Shown: positions 1 to 5,827 of the stretch, one piece after another | Numbering within the stretch: position 1 is the first letter of the stretch | Layout of the letters: each line of letters starts with the position of its first letter | Assembly: GCA_022712235.1 (NCBI GenBank) | Contig: JALAGW010000020.1 | Coordinates: forward strand, 1-5,827 | DNA from: Brevundimonas sp. | Lineage (GTDB): Bacteria; Pseudomonadota; Alphaproteobacteria; Caulobacterales; Caulobacteraceae | Direction of reading: 5' to 3' | DNA: 5,827 nt | Notes under the pieces: generated by a model | Database searches by the model: none | Seen by the model: the letters and a program-made list of their open reading frames with translations, nothing else | Told to the model about the DNA's origin: nothing | Program-made: the position numbers and the translations under genes

Positions 1-810
1 GTGCCGAACGACACCTCGGGCACGCTGCGCTACGTCCGCGTCGAATACGCCGGCGTCCGCTTCACCGAGACCAACGAACTGAACGCCATCGCCTTCTGGG
101 GCGTCGGTTCGGGCACGACGGTCGACTACGTCCAGGCCCACAACGGCGGCGACGACACGGTCGAGTTCTTCGGCGGTTCGGTCAACGCCAAGCACCTGGT
201 GCTGACGGGCGCCGACGACGACAGCCTGGACTGGACCTTCGGTTGGAACGGCAAGGTCCAGCACGTGGTCATCGCCCAGAACCCGCTGCAGGCCGCCGGC
301 GACGCCGGTTACGAAGCCGACAACAACGAACTGGGCTTCGACATCCTGCCGCGTTCGGCTCCGACCATCTCGAACGTGACCCTGGTGGGCAACACCACGG
401 CCGGCGCCGGTCTGCGCCTGCGCCGCGGCACCGCCGGCAAGCTCTACAACCACGTCGTCTCGGGCAACTTCCAGCGCGGCCTGCGCATCGATGACGCCGC
501 CACCTACGCCCAGGCGGACGCCGACGCCCTGTCGCTGCGCTCCTTCTACATCTCGACGGCGACGCCCTTCCACAGCACCCAGGCCCAGGCCGTCTTCACC
601 AAGGACGCCAACAACCGCACGGGGACCTCGACCCTGTCGTCCTACGTCTCGGGCGGCAAGGCCTACATCAACGGCGTCAACGAGAACGCCGGGGTTTCGG
701 TCGATCCGCGCACGGTCGACGCCTTCTTCGACGCCGCCCCCTATGTCGGCGCGGTCCGTGACTCGGCTTCCAACTGGACGCTGAACTGGACCCGCTGGCT
801 GAACGACTAA
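1..810 (+). CDS. C-terminal part of a secreted beta-helix-type protein (5' end outside window)
   Basis: The reading frame is open from the first base and ends at TAA 808-810, giving 269 visible residues. The GTG at base 1 is probably an internal valine: the protein begins mid-domain, with no signal peptide and no ribosome binding site in view. The chain is made of short beta-strand/turn repeats rich in Gly, Asp, Asn and Thr: GTLRYVRVEYAG (7-18), GTTVDYVQAHNGGDD (38-52), VNAKHLVLTGADDDSLDW (61-78), GKVQHVVIAQ and TISNVTLVGN. This is the pattern of right-handed parallel beta-helix proteins. The Asp clusters (GGDD, GADDDSLDW) could bind calcium. The end (AAPYVGAVRDSASNWTLNW, then TRWLND) resembles the conserved aromatic C-terminus of secreted proteins in this broad group, recalled from family knowledge and not searched. 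It contains no cysteine. I see no catalytic motif and assign no enzyme function. Its position before a TonB receptor and gspCD makes it a candidate type II secretion substrate or surface protein. Confidence is high for the gene and moderate for the fold. Confidence 0.85.
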   Translation: MPNDTSGTLRYVRVEYAGVRFTETNELNAIAFWGVGSGTTVDYVQAHNGGDDTVEFFGGSVNAKHLVLTGADDDSLDWTFGWNGKVQHVVIAQNPLQAAGDAGYEADNNELGFDILPRSAPTISNVTLVGNTTAGAGLRLRRGTAGKLYNHVVSGNFQRGLRIDDAATYAQADADALSLRSFYISTATPFHSTQAQAVFTKDANNRTGTSTLSSYVSGGKAYINGVNENAGVSVDPRTVDAFFDAAPYVGAVRDSASNWTLNWTRWLND

Positions 811-824
811 GGGTCCCACGACCC
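811..824 (+). repeat. Small hairpin directly after the stop codon
   Basis: GGGTC (811-815) pairs with GACCC (820-824) around the loop CCAC. It starts on the base after the TAA and lies just before the larger terminator stem. It may protect the 3' end of the transcript, or it may be chance in GC-rich DNA. Confidence 0.35.
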
Positions 825-825
825 T

Positions 826-868
826 GAGCGGCGGGCGGCTGAAAGGCCGTCCGCCGTCTCGCCTTTTT
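826..868 (+). terminator. Rho-independent terminator after the beta-helix gene
   Basis: The 12-base arm 829-840 (CGGCGGGCGGCT) pairs with 845-856 (GGCCGTCCGCCG) around a GAAA loop, with two G-U wobbles. The stem extends to GAG 826-828 with CTC 858-860 past one bulged T (857). A T5 run follows at 864-868. It lies 15 bases after the stop codon. Its T-run ends only about 35 bases before the receptor's likely start, leaving little room for a separate receptor promoter, so it may act as a partial terminator within one transcription unit. Confidence 0.7.
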
Positions 869-893
869 CCTCCTTCTCTCCGGCGCTCGCACC

Positions 894-899
894 GAAGGA
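894..899 (+). promoter_or_regulatory. Ribosome binding site for the receptor gene
   Basis: GAAGGA lies 4 bases before TTG 904 and about 9 bases before the first signal-peptide codon of the receptor frame (AAG 909). It is the only good Shine-Dalgarno match in the gap. It places the true translation start near 904-909, not at GTG 1056. Confidence 0.6.
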
Positions 900-903
900 C
901 TTC

Positions 904-1055
904 TTGAGAAGACGCCTACCCGCACGATCGGCCTCGCCGGCCTGCTCGCCAGCACCGTCCTGACCGCTCCGGCTCTTGCCTGGGCCCAGGACGCCGCACC
1001 GTCGGCCCCGACGCCGCAGGACCCTGAAGCCGTCTCGACGGTCGAGGACATCGTC
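904..1055 (+). other. Signal peptide and TonB box of the receptor, in frame but lacking a legal start codon
   Basis: The receptor frame stays open upstream of GTG 1056 to a TGA at 840-842. From 909 it encodes KTPTRT, a hydrophobic core IGLAGLLASTVLTAPALA and WAQDAAP. This is a textbook Sec signal peptide with likely cleavage near ALA or AWA, followed by a Pro/Ala-rich stretch and the TonB box EDIVVRGR (1044-1067). No ATG, GTG or TTG exists in this frame before 1056. The TTG at 904 is one frame off. One extra A in the GAGAAG stretch (907-911) would read TTG AGA AAG ACG and join it cleanly to the signal peptide. So the gene has either a sequence error, a real frameshift or lost start codon, or a non-standard start. 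The coding nature of this stretch is clear; the cause is not. Confidence 0.75.
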
Positions 1056-3554
1056 GTGCGCGGCCGCTTCGTGCCGGACGTGAAGCGCGAGACTTCGGCG
1101 GTCGCCAACATCCTGACCGAGGAAGACATCAAGCGCTCGGGCGACTCGGAGATCGGCGAGGCCCTGGCCCGCGTCACCGGCCTGTCCATCGTCGGCGACG
1201 GCTATGTCTACGTGCGCGGCCTCGGCGATCGCTACTCCAGCATCGTCCTGGACGGTTCGACCCTGCCCAGCCCCGAGCCGCTGAAGCGGGTGGTGCCGCT
1301 GGACCTGTTCCCGACCTCTCTGGTGTCGAACGCCCAGATCCAGAAGACCTATTCGGCCCAGTATCCGGGGGAGTTCGGCGGCGGTCTGATCGCCCTGTCG
1401 ACGCGCGCCATCCCCAATGAACGCTTCCTCTCCTTCGGCGCCTCAATCAGCGCCGAGACGGAATCGACCGGCAAGGAAGGCCTCTACTGGGACGCCGGCG
1501 GCAAGCTGTCGAACATCGGCATCGCCGACAACAGCCTGAACCTGCCGAACTTCATCAAGATCGACCCGTCGCTGAAGTCCTTCGCCAACAATCCGGCCAT
1601 GCTGCAGGCGGCGGGCCGTTCGCTGCGCAACATCTGGTCGATCGACGGCGACAAGAACCTGCCGGACTTCGGCTTCAACCTGTCGGGCGCCGAGATCATC
1701 GACCTGTCGAACGGCATCCGTCTGGGCGGCTTCGTCGCGGTCGACTATGATTATCAGGTCCGCAACCGCGAGGGCGTGCGCAACTCCTTCGAGGTCAACG
1801 GCGGCGTCAACGACCAGATCAGCCCCGGAGCCTGCGACAGCGCCGGCGGCCTGTCGAACGCGACGGGATGCGGTTTCCAGCGCACCGAACAGGAATACGC
1901 CCTCAACGCCCTGGGCGCCTTCGGCATCGAGTTCAACGAGAACCATGAGCTGAAGCTCACGACCCTGCTGCTGCGCAAGACGCGCCAGCAGGCCTTGATC
2001 GAGCGGGGCCTGTTCTCGGCCGACCCCGGCCTGATCCGCAGCTTCCAGCGCCTGAACTGGATCGAGCAGCAGATGAACTCGAACCAGCTGTCGGGTCGTC
2101 ACGTCTTCATGCTGCCGATGGCGCTGGACCGGCTGCAGGTCGACTGGCGCGCGGCCTATTCGACCGCCTCGCGCGACACGCCCTATCGCCGCGAATATTC
2201 CTATCGTCTGGAGCCGGACAACGTCTTCCGCATGACGCCGGGGTCGGATTCCAACCGCACCTTCTTCAGCGCCCTGGAGGACGAGAACACCGAGTTTGGT
2301 CTCGACTTCACCCTGAACGGCATGATCGCTGATCGCGAGATCACCCTGAAGGCCGGCGGCCTGCATCAGGAGCGCGAGCGCGACTTCGCCAGCCGTCGCT
2401 ACTCCTTCCAGCCGGCGGCGGGCGTGATCATCTCGCCCGAGCTGCGCAGCTTTGTGCCGGAGATCATCTTCAGCCCGGACAATATCGGCGGCGACGCCGG
2501 CTATACCCTGCGCGACATCACCGATCCGTCGGACTTCTTCGACGCGACCATGGAGATCAACGCGGCCTATGTCTCGGCCGAGGTCGAGGTCATCAGGGAT
2601 CTGCGCGTCACCGCCGGCGTCCGCTACGAAGACTCCGAGCAGCAGGTGAACAGCTTCATCCCTCTGGGCGAGACCGGCGCGGGCGACCCCATCAAAGCGA
2701 ACCTGGCCCAGGACTTCTGGCTGCCCACGGCGACGGCGACCTGGGAGTTCGCCGACAACATGCAGCTGCGCTTCGGCTACGCGAAGACGATCAACCGTCC
2801 CGACCTGCGCGAACTGTCCAACGCCCTCTTCCTGGACGACGACTCCAACACCCTGGAGCGCGGCAATCCGAACCTGAAGATCGCCGAGATCCAGAACTAC
2901 GACCTGCGTTGGGAGTGGTATTTCGGCCAGCGTCAGTCGGCCACCATCGGCCTGTTCTACAAGTCCTTCGACAACCCGATCGAGCGCACCTATCAGCCGA
3001 TCGGCGAGGGCTTCGGCCGTTCGTTCCAGAACGCGCAGGAAGCCACGCTGAAGGGCGTCGAGGCCGAGATCGACTACACCCTGCCGATGGATGTCTGGGC
3101 GCCGAACCTGACCTGGTTCCAGGACAACGAGGTCTTCGTCGTCGCCAACGTCACCTGGTCGGATTCCGAAGTGACCGACGCGGCCTATACCCGCGCCCTC
3201 CAGGGGCAGTCCGAATGGCTGGGCAACCTGCAGTTCGGTTTCGAGAACCCCACGGCTCGCCGCCGCGCCACCCTGCTGGTCAACTATCAGGGCGAGCGGA
3301 TTTCGGACGCCGGGATCATCACCGGCTCGACCCGCCTGCCGGACGTGGTCGAGACCCCGCCGATCCTGCTGGACCTGGTCGCCAGCCAGACCTTCACCGT
3401 CGGCGGTCGCGACTATGACGTCGGCGCCAAGATCGAGAACATCCTGGGCGAGGAATACGAGCGCAGCCAGTCCTTCGCCAACGGCGGCAAGGGCGTGGTC
3501 GAGGGCTACAAGCTGGGCACCACCTTCTCGCTCAGCCTGTCCACGACCTTCTGA
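1056..3554 (+). CDS. TonB-dependent outer-membrane receptor
   Basis: This is the largest uninterrupted frame with a legal start (GTG 1056, 832 residues). The real protein almost certainly starts near 904-909, giving about 883 residues, a normal size for the family. The product is a gated outer-membrane barrel that imports a ligand using energy from TonB-ExbBD. In the 1056 numbering, the plug domain covers about residues 12-120: ILTEEDIKRSG, GEALARVTGLSI, then the plug motif VRGLGDRYSSIVLDG (53-67) and YPGEFGGG (103-110). The rest is a beta-barrel with alternating strands and long loops, ending IENILGEEYERS and a final aromatic strand FSLSLSTTF with the terminal Phe used in outer-membrane insertion. 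The only two cysteines I see, C260 and C272, probably form a disulfide in a loop. The ligand cannot be read from the sequence; no siderophore or cobalamin gene is nearby. The neighbours are a beta-helix secreted protein upstream and type II secretion genes downstream. Starting at 1056 would remove the signal peptide and most of the TonB box, so this start is unlikely. Confidence 0.92.
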   Translation: MRGRFVPDVKRETSAVANILTEEDIKRSGDSEIGEALARVTGLSIVGDGYVYVRGLGDRYSSIVLDGSTLPSPEPLKRVVPLDLFPTSLVSNAQIQKTYSAQYPGEFGGGLIALSTRAIPNERFLSFGASISAETESTGKEGLYWDAGGKLSNIGIADNSLNLPNFIKIDPSLKSFANNPAMLQAAGRSLRNIWSIDGDKNLPDFGFNLSGAEIIDLSNGIRLGGFVAVDYDYQVRNREGVRNSFEVNGGVNDQISPGACDSAGGLSNATGCGFQRTEQEYALNALGAFGIEFNENHELKLTTLLLRKTRQQALIERGLFSADPGLIRSFQRLNWIEQQMNSNQLSGRHVFMLPMALDRLQVDWRAAYSTASRDTPYRREYSYRLEPDNVFRMTPGSDSNRTFFSALEDENTEFGLDFTLNGMIADREITLKAGGLHQERERDFASRRYSFQPAAGVIISPELRSFVPEIIFSPDNIGGDAGYTLRDITDPSDFFDATMEINAAYVSAEVEVIRDLRVTAGVRYEDSEQQVNSFIPLGETGAGDPIKANLAQDFWLPTATATWEFADNMQLRFGYAKTINRPDLRELSNALFLDDDSNTLERGNPNLKIAEIQNYDLRWEWYFGQRQSATIGLFYKSFDNPIERTYQPIGEGFGRSFQNAQEATLKGVEAEIDYTLPMDVWAPNLTWFQDNEVFVVANVTWSDSEVTDAAYTRALQGQSEWLGNLQFGFENPTARRRATLLVNYQGERISDAGIITGSTRLPDVVETPPILLDLVASQTFTVGGRDYDVGAKIENILGEEYERSQSFANGGKGVVEGYKLGTTFSLSLSTTF

Positions 3555-3568
3555 TCCGCATACGGCGG

Positions 3569-3584
3569 CGTTGTCACGACAACG
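3569..3584 (+). repeat. Perfect palindrome in the receptor-gspC gap
   Basis: CGTTGTC (3569-3575) and GACAACG (3578-3584) are exact inverted repeats separated by AC. The form suits a dimeric regulator operator or a small RNA hairpin. It starts 15 bases after the receptor stop. Part of it, GTCACGA (3573-3579), can also pair with TCGTGAC (3599-3605), giving an alternative fold. Confidence 0.45.
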
Positions 3585-3615
3585 TCTCAAGGCCGTCATC
3601 GTGACGTGAGGCTTC

Positions 3616-3655
3616 GACCCCGGCTGCTGGAGTAAGCAGCCGGGGTTCCCGTTTT
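3616..3655 (+). terminator. Strong terminator-like hairpin after the receptor gene
   Basis: ACCCCGGCTGCT (3617-3628) pairs perfectly with AGCAGCCGGGGT (3635-3646) around the loop GGAGTA, with a further G-U pair at 3616/3647. The following tract TTCCCGTTTT is an interrupted T-run, with T4 at 3652-3655. It is the natural 3' end for the receptor transcript. However, it ends 5 bases before the first gspC start candidate (23 before the second), so it could instead attenuate read-through into the secretion genes. Confidence 0.7.
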
Positions 3656-3660
3656 CGGGG

Positions 3661-4551
3661 GTGTTCGGAGCGTCGGGCGTGATCGCACGGGTCGGGGAAT
3701 GGGGGCGTCAGGCGCGCACGGCGATAGCCGCGCGGCCGGGGCGGATTCGCGCGGGCGTCGAGATCGCTCTGGTCGCCCTTCTGGCGGTGCAGGCCGGGCG
3801 TCTGGCCTGGATCTTCGTCGCGCCGGAACCCCAAACCACGGTCGCGAGCCGCGCCGAGGCCGCCCCCGTGGACGCCTCTATCTTCCAGCGTTTCGACGCC
3901 TTTTTCCGCACCGGCGACAAGAGCAGCCTGGCCGAGGCGGCGGGCGCCGACAGCGACGCCTTGCGCCTGTTCGGGGTGCGCGCGGGCGGAACGGACGGCG
4001 GTTCGGCCATCATCGGCCTGCCCGACGGACGCCAGGTTTCTGTCGGCGTGGGCGAGACCATTTCCGAGGGCCTGCCCCTGGCCTCGGTCGGCGAGGACTT
4101 CGTCACCGTGTCGCGCGGCGGATCGGTCAGTCGGCTGGTCTTCACCGAGACGCCCGCAGGCGCGGCCACGCCGCCCCCGCCGCCCGCGACCGCACAGGTC
4201 ATGACCCCGACCGGCGGCGCGCCCGCTCCGGTTCCGGCGACGGCCCCCGCCGCCGCGCCCGCCGGGCCGGTGGTCGACCCGCAACGGCTGATGGCCCAGG
4301 CCTCCTTGCGTCCGCGGATGGACGGGCTTCGCGTCAAGGGCTTCACCCTGGCCGCGCGCGGCGACGGGGCGGCGCTGAGAGCGGCGGGCCTGCAGTCGGG
4401 CGACGTCATCCTGGCCGTCAACGGGGCCGAACTGAACAGTCTGGAACGCCTGTCCGAACTGGGCGGCGAGCTTTCCGGCAGCAGCGCCGCCGAGATCCGC
4501 TTCGAGCGGAACGGCCGGGTGCAGACCACCACCATAAGGACCGGCCAGTGA
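3661..4551 (+). CDS. gspC: Type II secretion system protein C (GspC)
   Basis: GspC is the inner-membrane subunit that spans the periplasm and couples the type II secretion platform to the secretin GspD. The 296-residue chain shows the family layout: a short basic cytoplasmic N-terminus, one membrane segment (about 32-54, AGVEIALVALLAVQAGRLAW), a periplasmic homology region (about 100-161, LRLFGVRAGG...GSVSRLVF), a Pro/Ala linker with a run of five prolines (171-175), and a C-terminal PDZ domain (about 206-293) with the motif GLQSGDVILAVNG (233-245). A PDZ domain at this place is one of the two usual C-terminal types in the family. Start choice: GTG 3661 has only G4 directly before it. GTG 3679 (residue 7) has GGAG at 3667-3670 with 8-base spacing and is the better supported start. 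The stop TGA (4549-4551) shares base 4551 with the gspD ATG, indicating one operon with coupled translation. The strength of the call rests on domain order and the gspD neighbour. Confidence 0.88.
   Translation: MFGASGVIARVGEWGRQARTAIAARPGRIRAGVEIALVALLAVQAGRLAWIFVAPEPQTTVASRAEAAPVDASIFQRFDAFFRTGDKSSLAEAAGADSDALRLFGVRAGGTDGGSAIIGLPDGRQVSVGVGETISEGLPLASVGEDFVTVSRGGSVSRLVFTETPAGAATPPPPPATAQVMTPTGGAPAPVPATAPAAAPAGPVVDPQRLMAQASLRPRMDGLRVKGFTLAARGDGAALRAAGLQSGDVILAVNGAELNSLERLSELGGELSGSSAAEIRFERNGRVQTTTIRTGQ
4536..4540 (+). promoter_or_regulatory. Ribosome binding site for gspD
   Basis: AAGGA, within TAAGGA, lies inside the end of gspC, 10 bases before ATG 4551. It supports that start and translation coupled to gspC. 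Confidence 0.65.
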
Positions 4552-5827
4552 TGCGCCTTCACCGCTCTTTCGCCGCCGTCGCCCTGTCGGCCCTGATCGC
4601 CGCCCAAGGCGTCCTGACGGCCGCGCCCGCCTTCGCGCAAGAGGGCGCGCGCCAGACCCTGAACGTCCAGGGCGCCGACATCCGCGCCTTCATCCAGGAC
4701 GTGGCCCGGACCACGGGCCGCACCTTCATCGTCGACCCCGCCGTGACCGGAAACGTCACCGTGACCAGTCAGCGGGCGCTGAGCCGCACCGAGCTGTTCG
4801 AGGTCTTCCTGTCCACCCTGCGCGCCAATGGACTGGTGGTGACGCCGACCAGTTCCGGCGCCTATCGCATCAGCCCGGCCCAGGGCGCGGCCCAGGGACC
4901 GGCCACGGTCGGGTCCGAACGCTTCTCGACCCAGGTCTTCCAGCTGCGCAATATCGACGCCGCCTCGGCCGCAGAGACCATCCGGCCTCTGGTCGGGGCG
5001 CAGGGTCAGGTGCTGGCCAACCCCAGCGGCAACAGCGTGGTCGTGGCCGACTTCGCCGACAATCTGAGCCGCATCCGCAGCCTGATCCAGCGCATCGACG
5101 TGGACCGGGCCTCGTTCGACGTGGTGACGCTGGAGAACTCCTCCGCCGCCGAGATCGCGGGGGTTCTGGCCCAGGTTCTGGCCCCGCCCGGCGGTCAGCC
5201 GGGGCAGGGGATGGTGGCAGTGACGCCGGTTGCCAGCTCCAACTCCGTCATCCTGCGCGGCGACCCCGCCGCCGTGGCGCGGGTGCGGCCTCTGGTCGAG
5301 GACCTGGACCGTCGCGCCCGCTCGGCGGACGACGTCAAGGTCGTCTTCCTGCAACACGCCAACGCCGAGCAGTTGCTGCCCGTACTGCAGCAGATCGTCG
5401 GCCAGCCGGTCACGGCGGCCAGCGCCACAGCGACCCCGACCGCCGCGCGCGGAACCGGCGAAGTCGCCCCGACGCCGCAAGTCTCCGCTCCGGCCGCGCC
5501 GGCGCCGGGCCAGAAGGCCAGCATCGCCCGCTTCCCCGGCGCCAACGCCCTGGTCATTTCGGCTTCGGCGGATACGCAACGGATGCTGGCCGAGGTCATC
5601 CGCCAGCTGGACAGCCGCCGTCAGCAGGTGCTCATCGAGGCTATCGTGGTCGAACTGGGCGACACCGCCGTGCGCGAGCTAGGGGTGCAGTGGCTGCTGG
5701 CTGGATCGGACGGCACGCCCATCGGCCTGACCAACTATTCCGACCGCGCCGCCCCTCTGGTCCCCATCGCGGGCGGGGCCGCCGCGGGTCAACTGGACAA
5801 GGACGACCCCCTGCGCAAGCAGCTACA
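4551..5827 (+). CDS. gspD: Type II secretion system secretin GspD, N-terminal part (runs off the window)
   Basis: GspD forms the multimeric outer-membrane channel through which folded proteins leave the periplasm. The frame from ATG 4551 is open to the window end, showing 425 residues; known GspD proteins are usually about 650-750. A Sec signal peptide covers residues 1-29 (core AAVALSALIAA, cleavage after AFA before QEG) and has no lipobox. Periplasmic domains follow in order. N0 (about 35-110) contains LNVQGADIRAFIQDVARTTG and FIVDPAVTGNVTV. N1 (about 126-185) contains VFQLRNIDAASAAETIRPLV and NSVVVADFADN. N2 (about 189-253) contains VVTLENSSAAEIAGVLAQVL and SNSVILRGD. N3 (about 261-355) contains VVFLQHANAEQLLPVLQQIV and ANALVISAS. 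N3 is split by an Ala/Pro/Thr-rich insert at about 286-321. Residues 358-382 (RRQQVLIEAIVVEL, then ELGVQW) begin the secretin barrel domain, whose pore segment lies beyond the window. The one-base overlap with gspC and the domain order make the assignment firm over PilQ or type III secretins. Confidence 0.93.
   Translation, partial: MRLHRSFAAVALSALIAAQGVLTAAPAFAQEGARQTLNVQGADIRAFIQDVARTTGRTFIVDPAVTGNVTVTSQRALSRTELFEVFLSTLRANGLVVTPTSSGAYRISPAQGAAQGPATVGSERFSTQVFQLRNIDAASAAETIRPLVGAQGQVLANPSGNSVVVADFADNLSRIRSLIQRIDVDRASFDVVTLENSSAAEIAGVLAQVLAPPGGQPGQGMVAVTPVASSNSVILRGDPAAVARVRPLVEDLDRRARSADDVKVVFLQHANAEQLLPVLQQIVGQPVTAASATATPTAARGTGEVAPTPQVSAPAAPAPGQKASIARFPGANALVISASADTQRMLAEVIRQLDSRRQQVLIEAIVVELGDTAVRELGVQWLLAGSDGTPIGLTNYSDRAAPLVPIAGGAAAGQLDKDDPLRKQL

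Noticed and set aside
1..3. GTG at base 1 as the true start of the beta-helix gene
   Set aside because: The protein begins inside a repeat with no signal peptide or visible ribosome binding site, so the gene most likely extends upstream of the window.
1056..1058. GTG 1056 as the real receptor start
   Set aside because: It would remove an obvious signal peptide and cut the TonB box, and no ribosome binding site precedes it.
2909..3418. 169-codon + strand frame inside the receptor gene
   Set aside because: It is an off-frame shadow of the receptor barrel with no domain or initiation signal.
1443..3599. 718-codon open frame on the minus strand opposite the receptor
   Set aside because: It mirrors the receptor's codon pattern in GC-rich DNA. 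Its product has no recognisable domain, while the + strand shows plug and barrel motifs throughout.
3708..5579. 623-codon open frame on the minus strand opposite gspC and gspD
   Set aside because: Its product is Arg/Gly/Ala-rich low complexity without domains, and both opposing genes are well recognised on the + strand.
5230..5682. 150-codon + strand frame inside gspD
   Set aside because: It is Arg/Pro/Ser-rich and off-frame to the clearly recognisable N2-N3 domains of the secretin.
1..5827. Mobile elements, CRISPR arrays, tRNA or rRNA genes
   Set aside because: I looked for transposase motifs, terminal repeats, regularly spaced direct repeats and structured RNA genes and saw none. Nearly all of the window is coding.

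Overview
This is a high-GC window with strong G/C preference at third codon positions, and all real genes are on the + strand. The gene content (a beta-helix secreted protein, a large TonB-dependent receptor and the start of a type II secretion operon) and the codon style fit an alphaproteobacterium of the Caulobacterales (Brevundimonas/Caulobacter-like). That placement is an inference from style, not from a marker gene.

Layout: 1-810 is the 3' part of a gene for a secreted, repeat-rich beta-helix-type protein whose start lies before the window. A hairpin plus T-run (826-868) follows it. A TonB-dependent outer-membrane receptor comes next and ends at 3554. Its uninterrupted ORF with a legal start begins only at GTG 1056, but clear signal-peptide and TonB-box coding continues in the same frame back to about 909. 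No ATG/GTG/TTG exists there in frame. A one-base frame change near 907-911 would join it to a TTG at 904 that has a good ribosome binding site. The receptor is followed by a 106-base gap holding a short palindrome and a strong terminator-like hairpin. Then come gspC (3661 or 3679 to 4551) and gspD (from 4551, running off the window end). gspC and gspD share one base.

How they fit together: GspC is the inner-membrane periplasm-spanning clamp and GspD the outer-membrane secretin of the type II secretion system, so a full gsp operon probably continues to the right. The upstream beta-helix protein looks like an exported protein and is a reasonable candidate substrate. The TonB-dependent receptor between them suggests a combined secrete-and-import locus. 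This functional link rests on adjacency alone. Both intergenic gaps carry terminator-like hairpins with very little room for a promoter before the next gene, so stepwise read-through expression (substrate > receptor > secretion machine) is a reasonable hypothesis.
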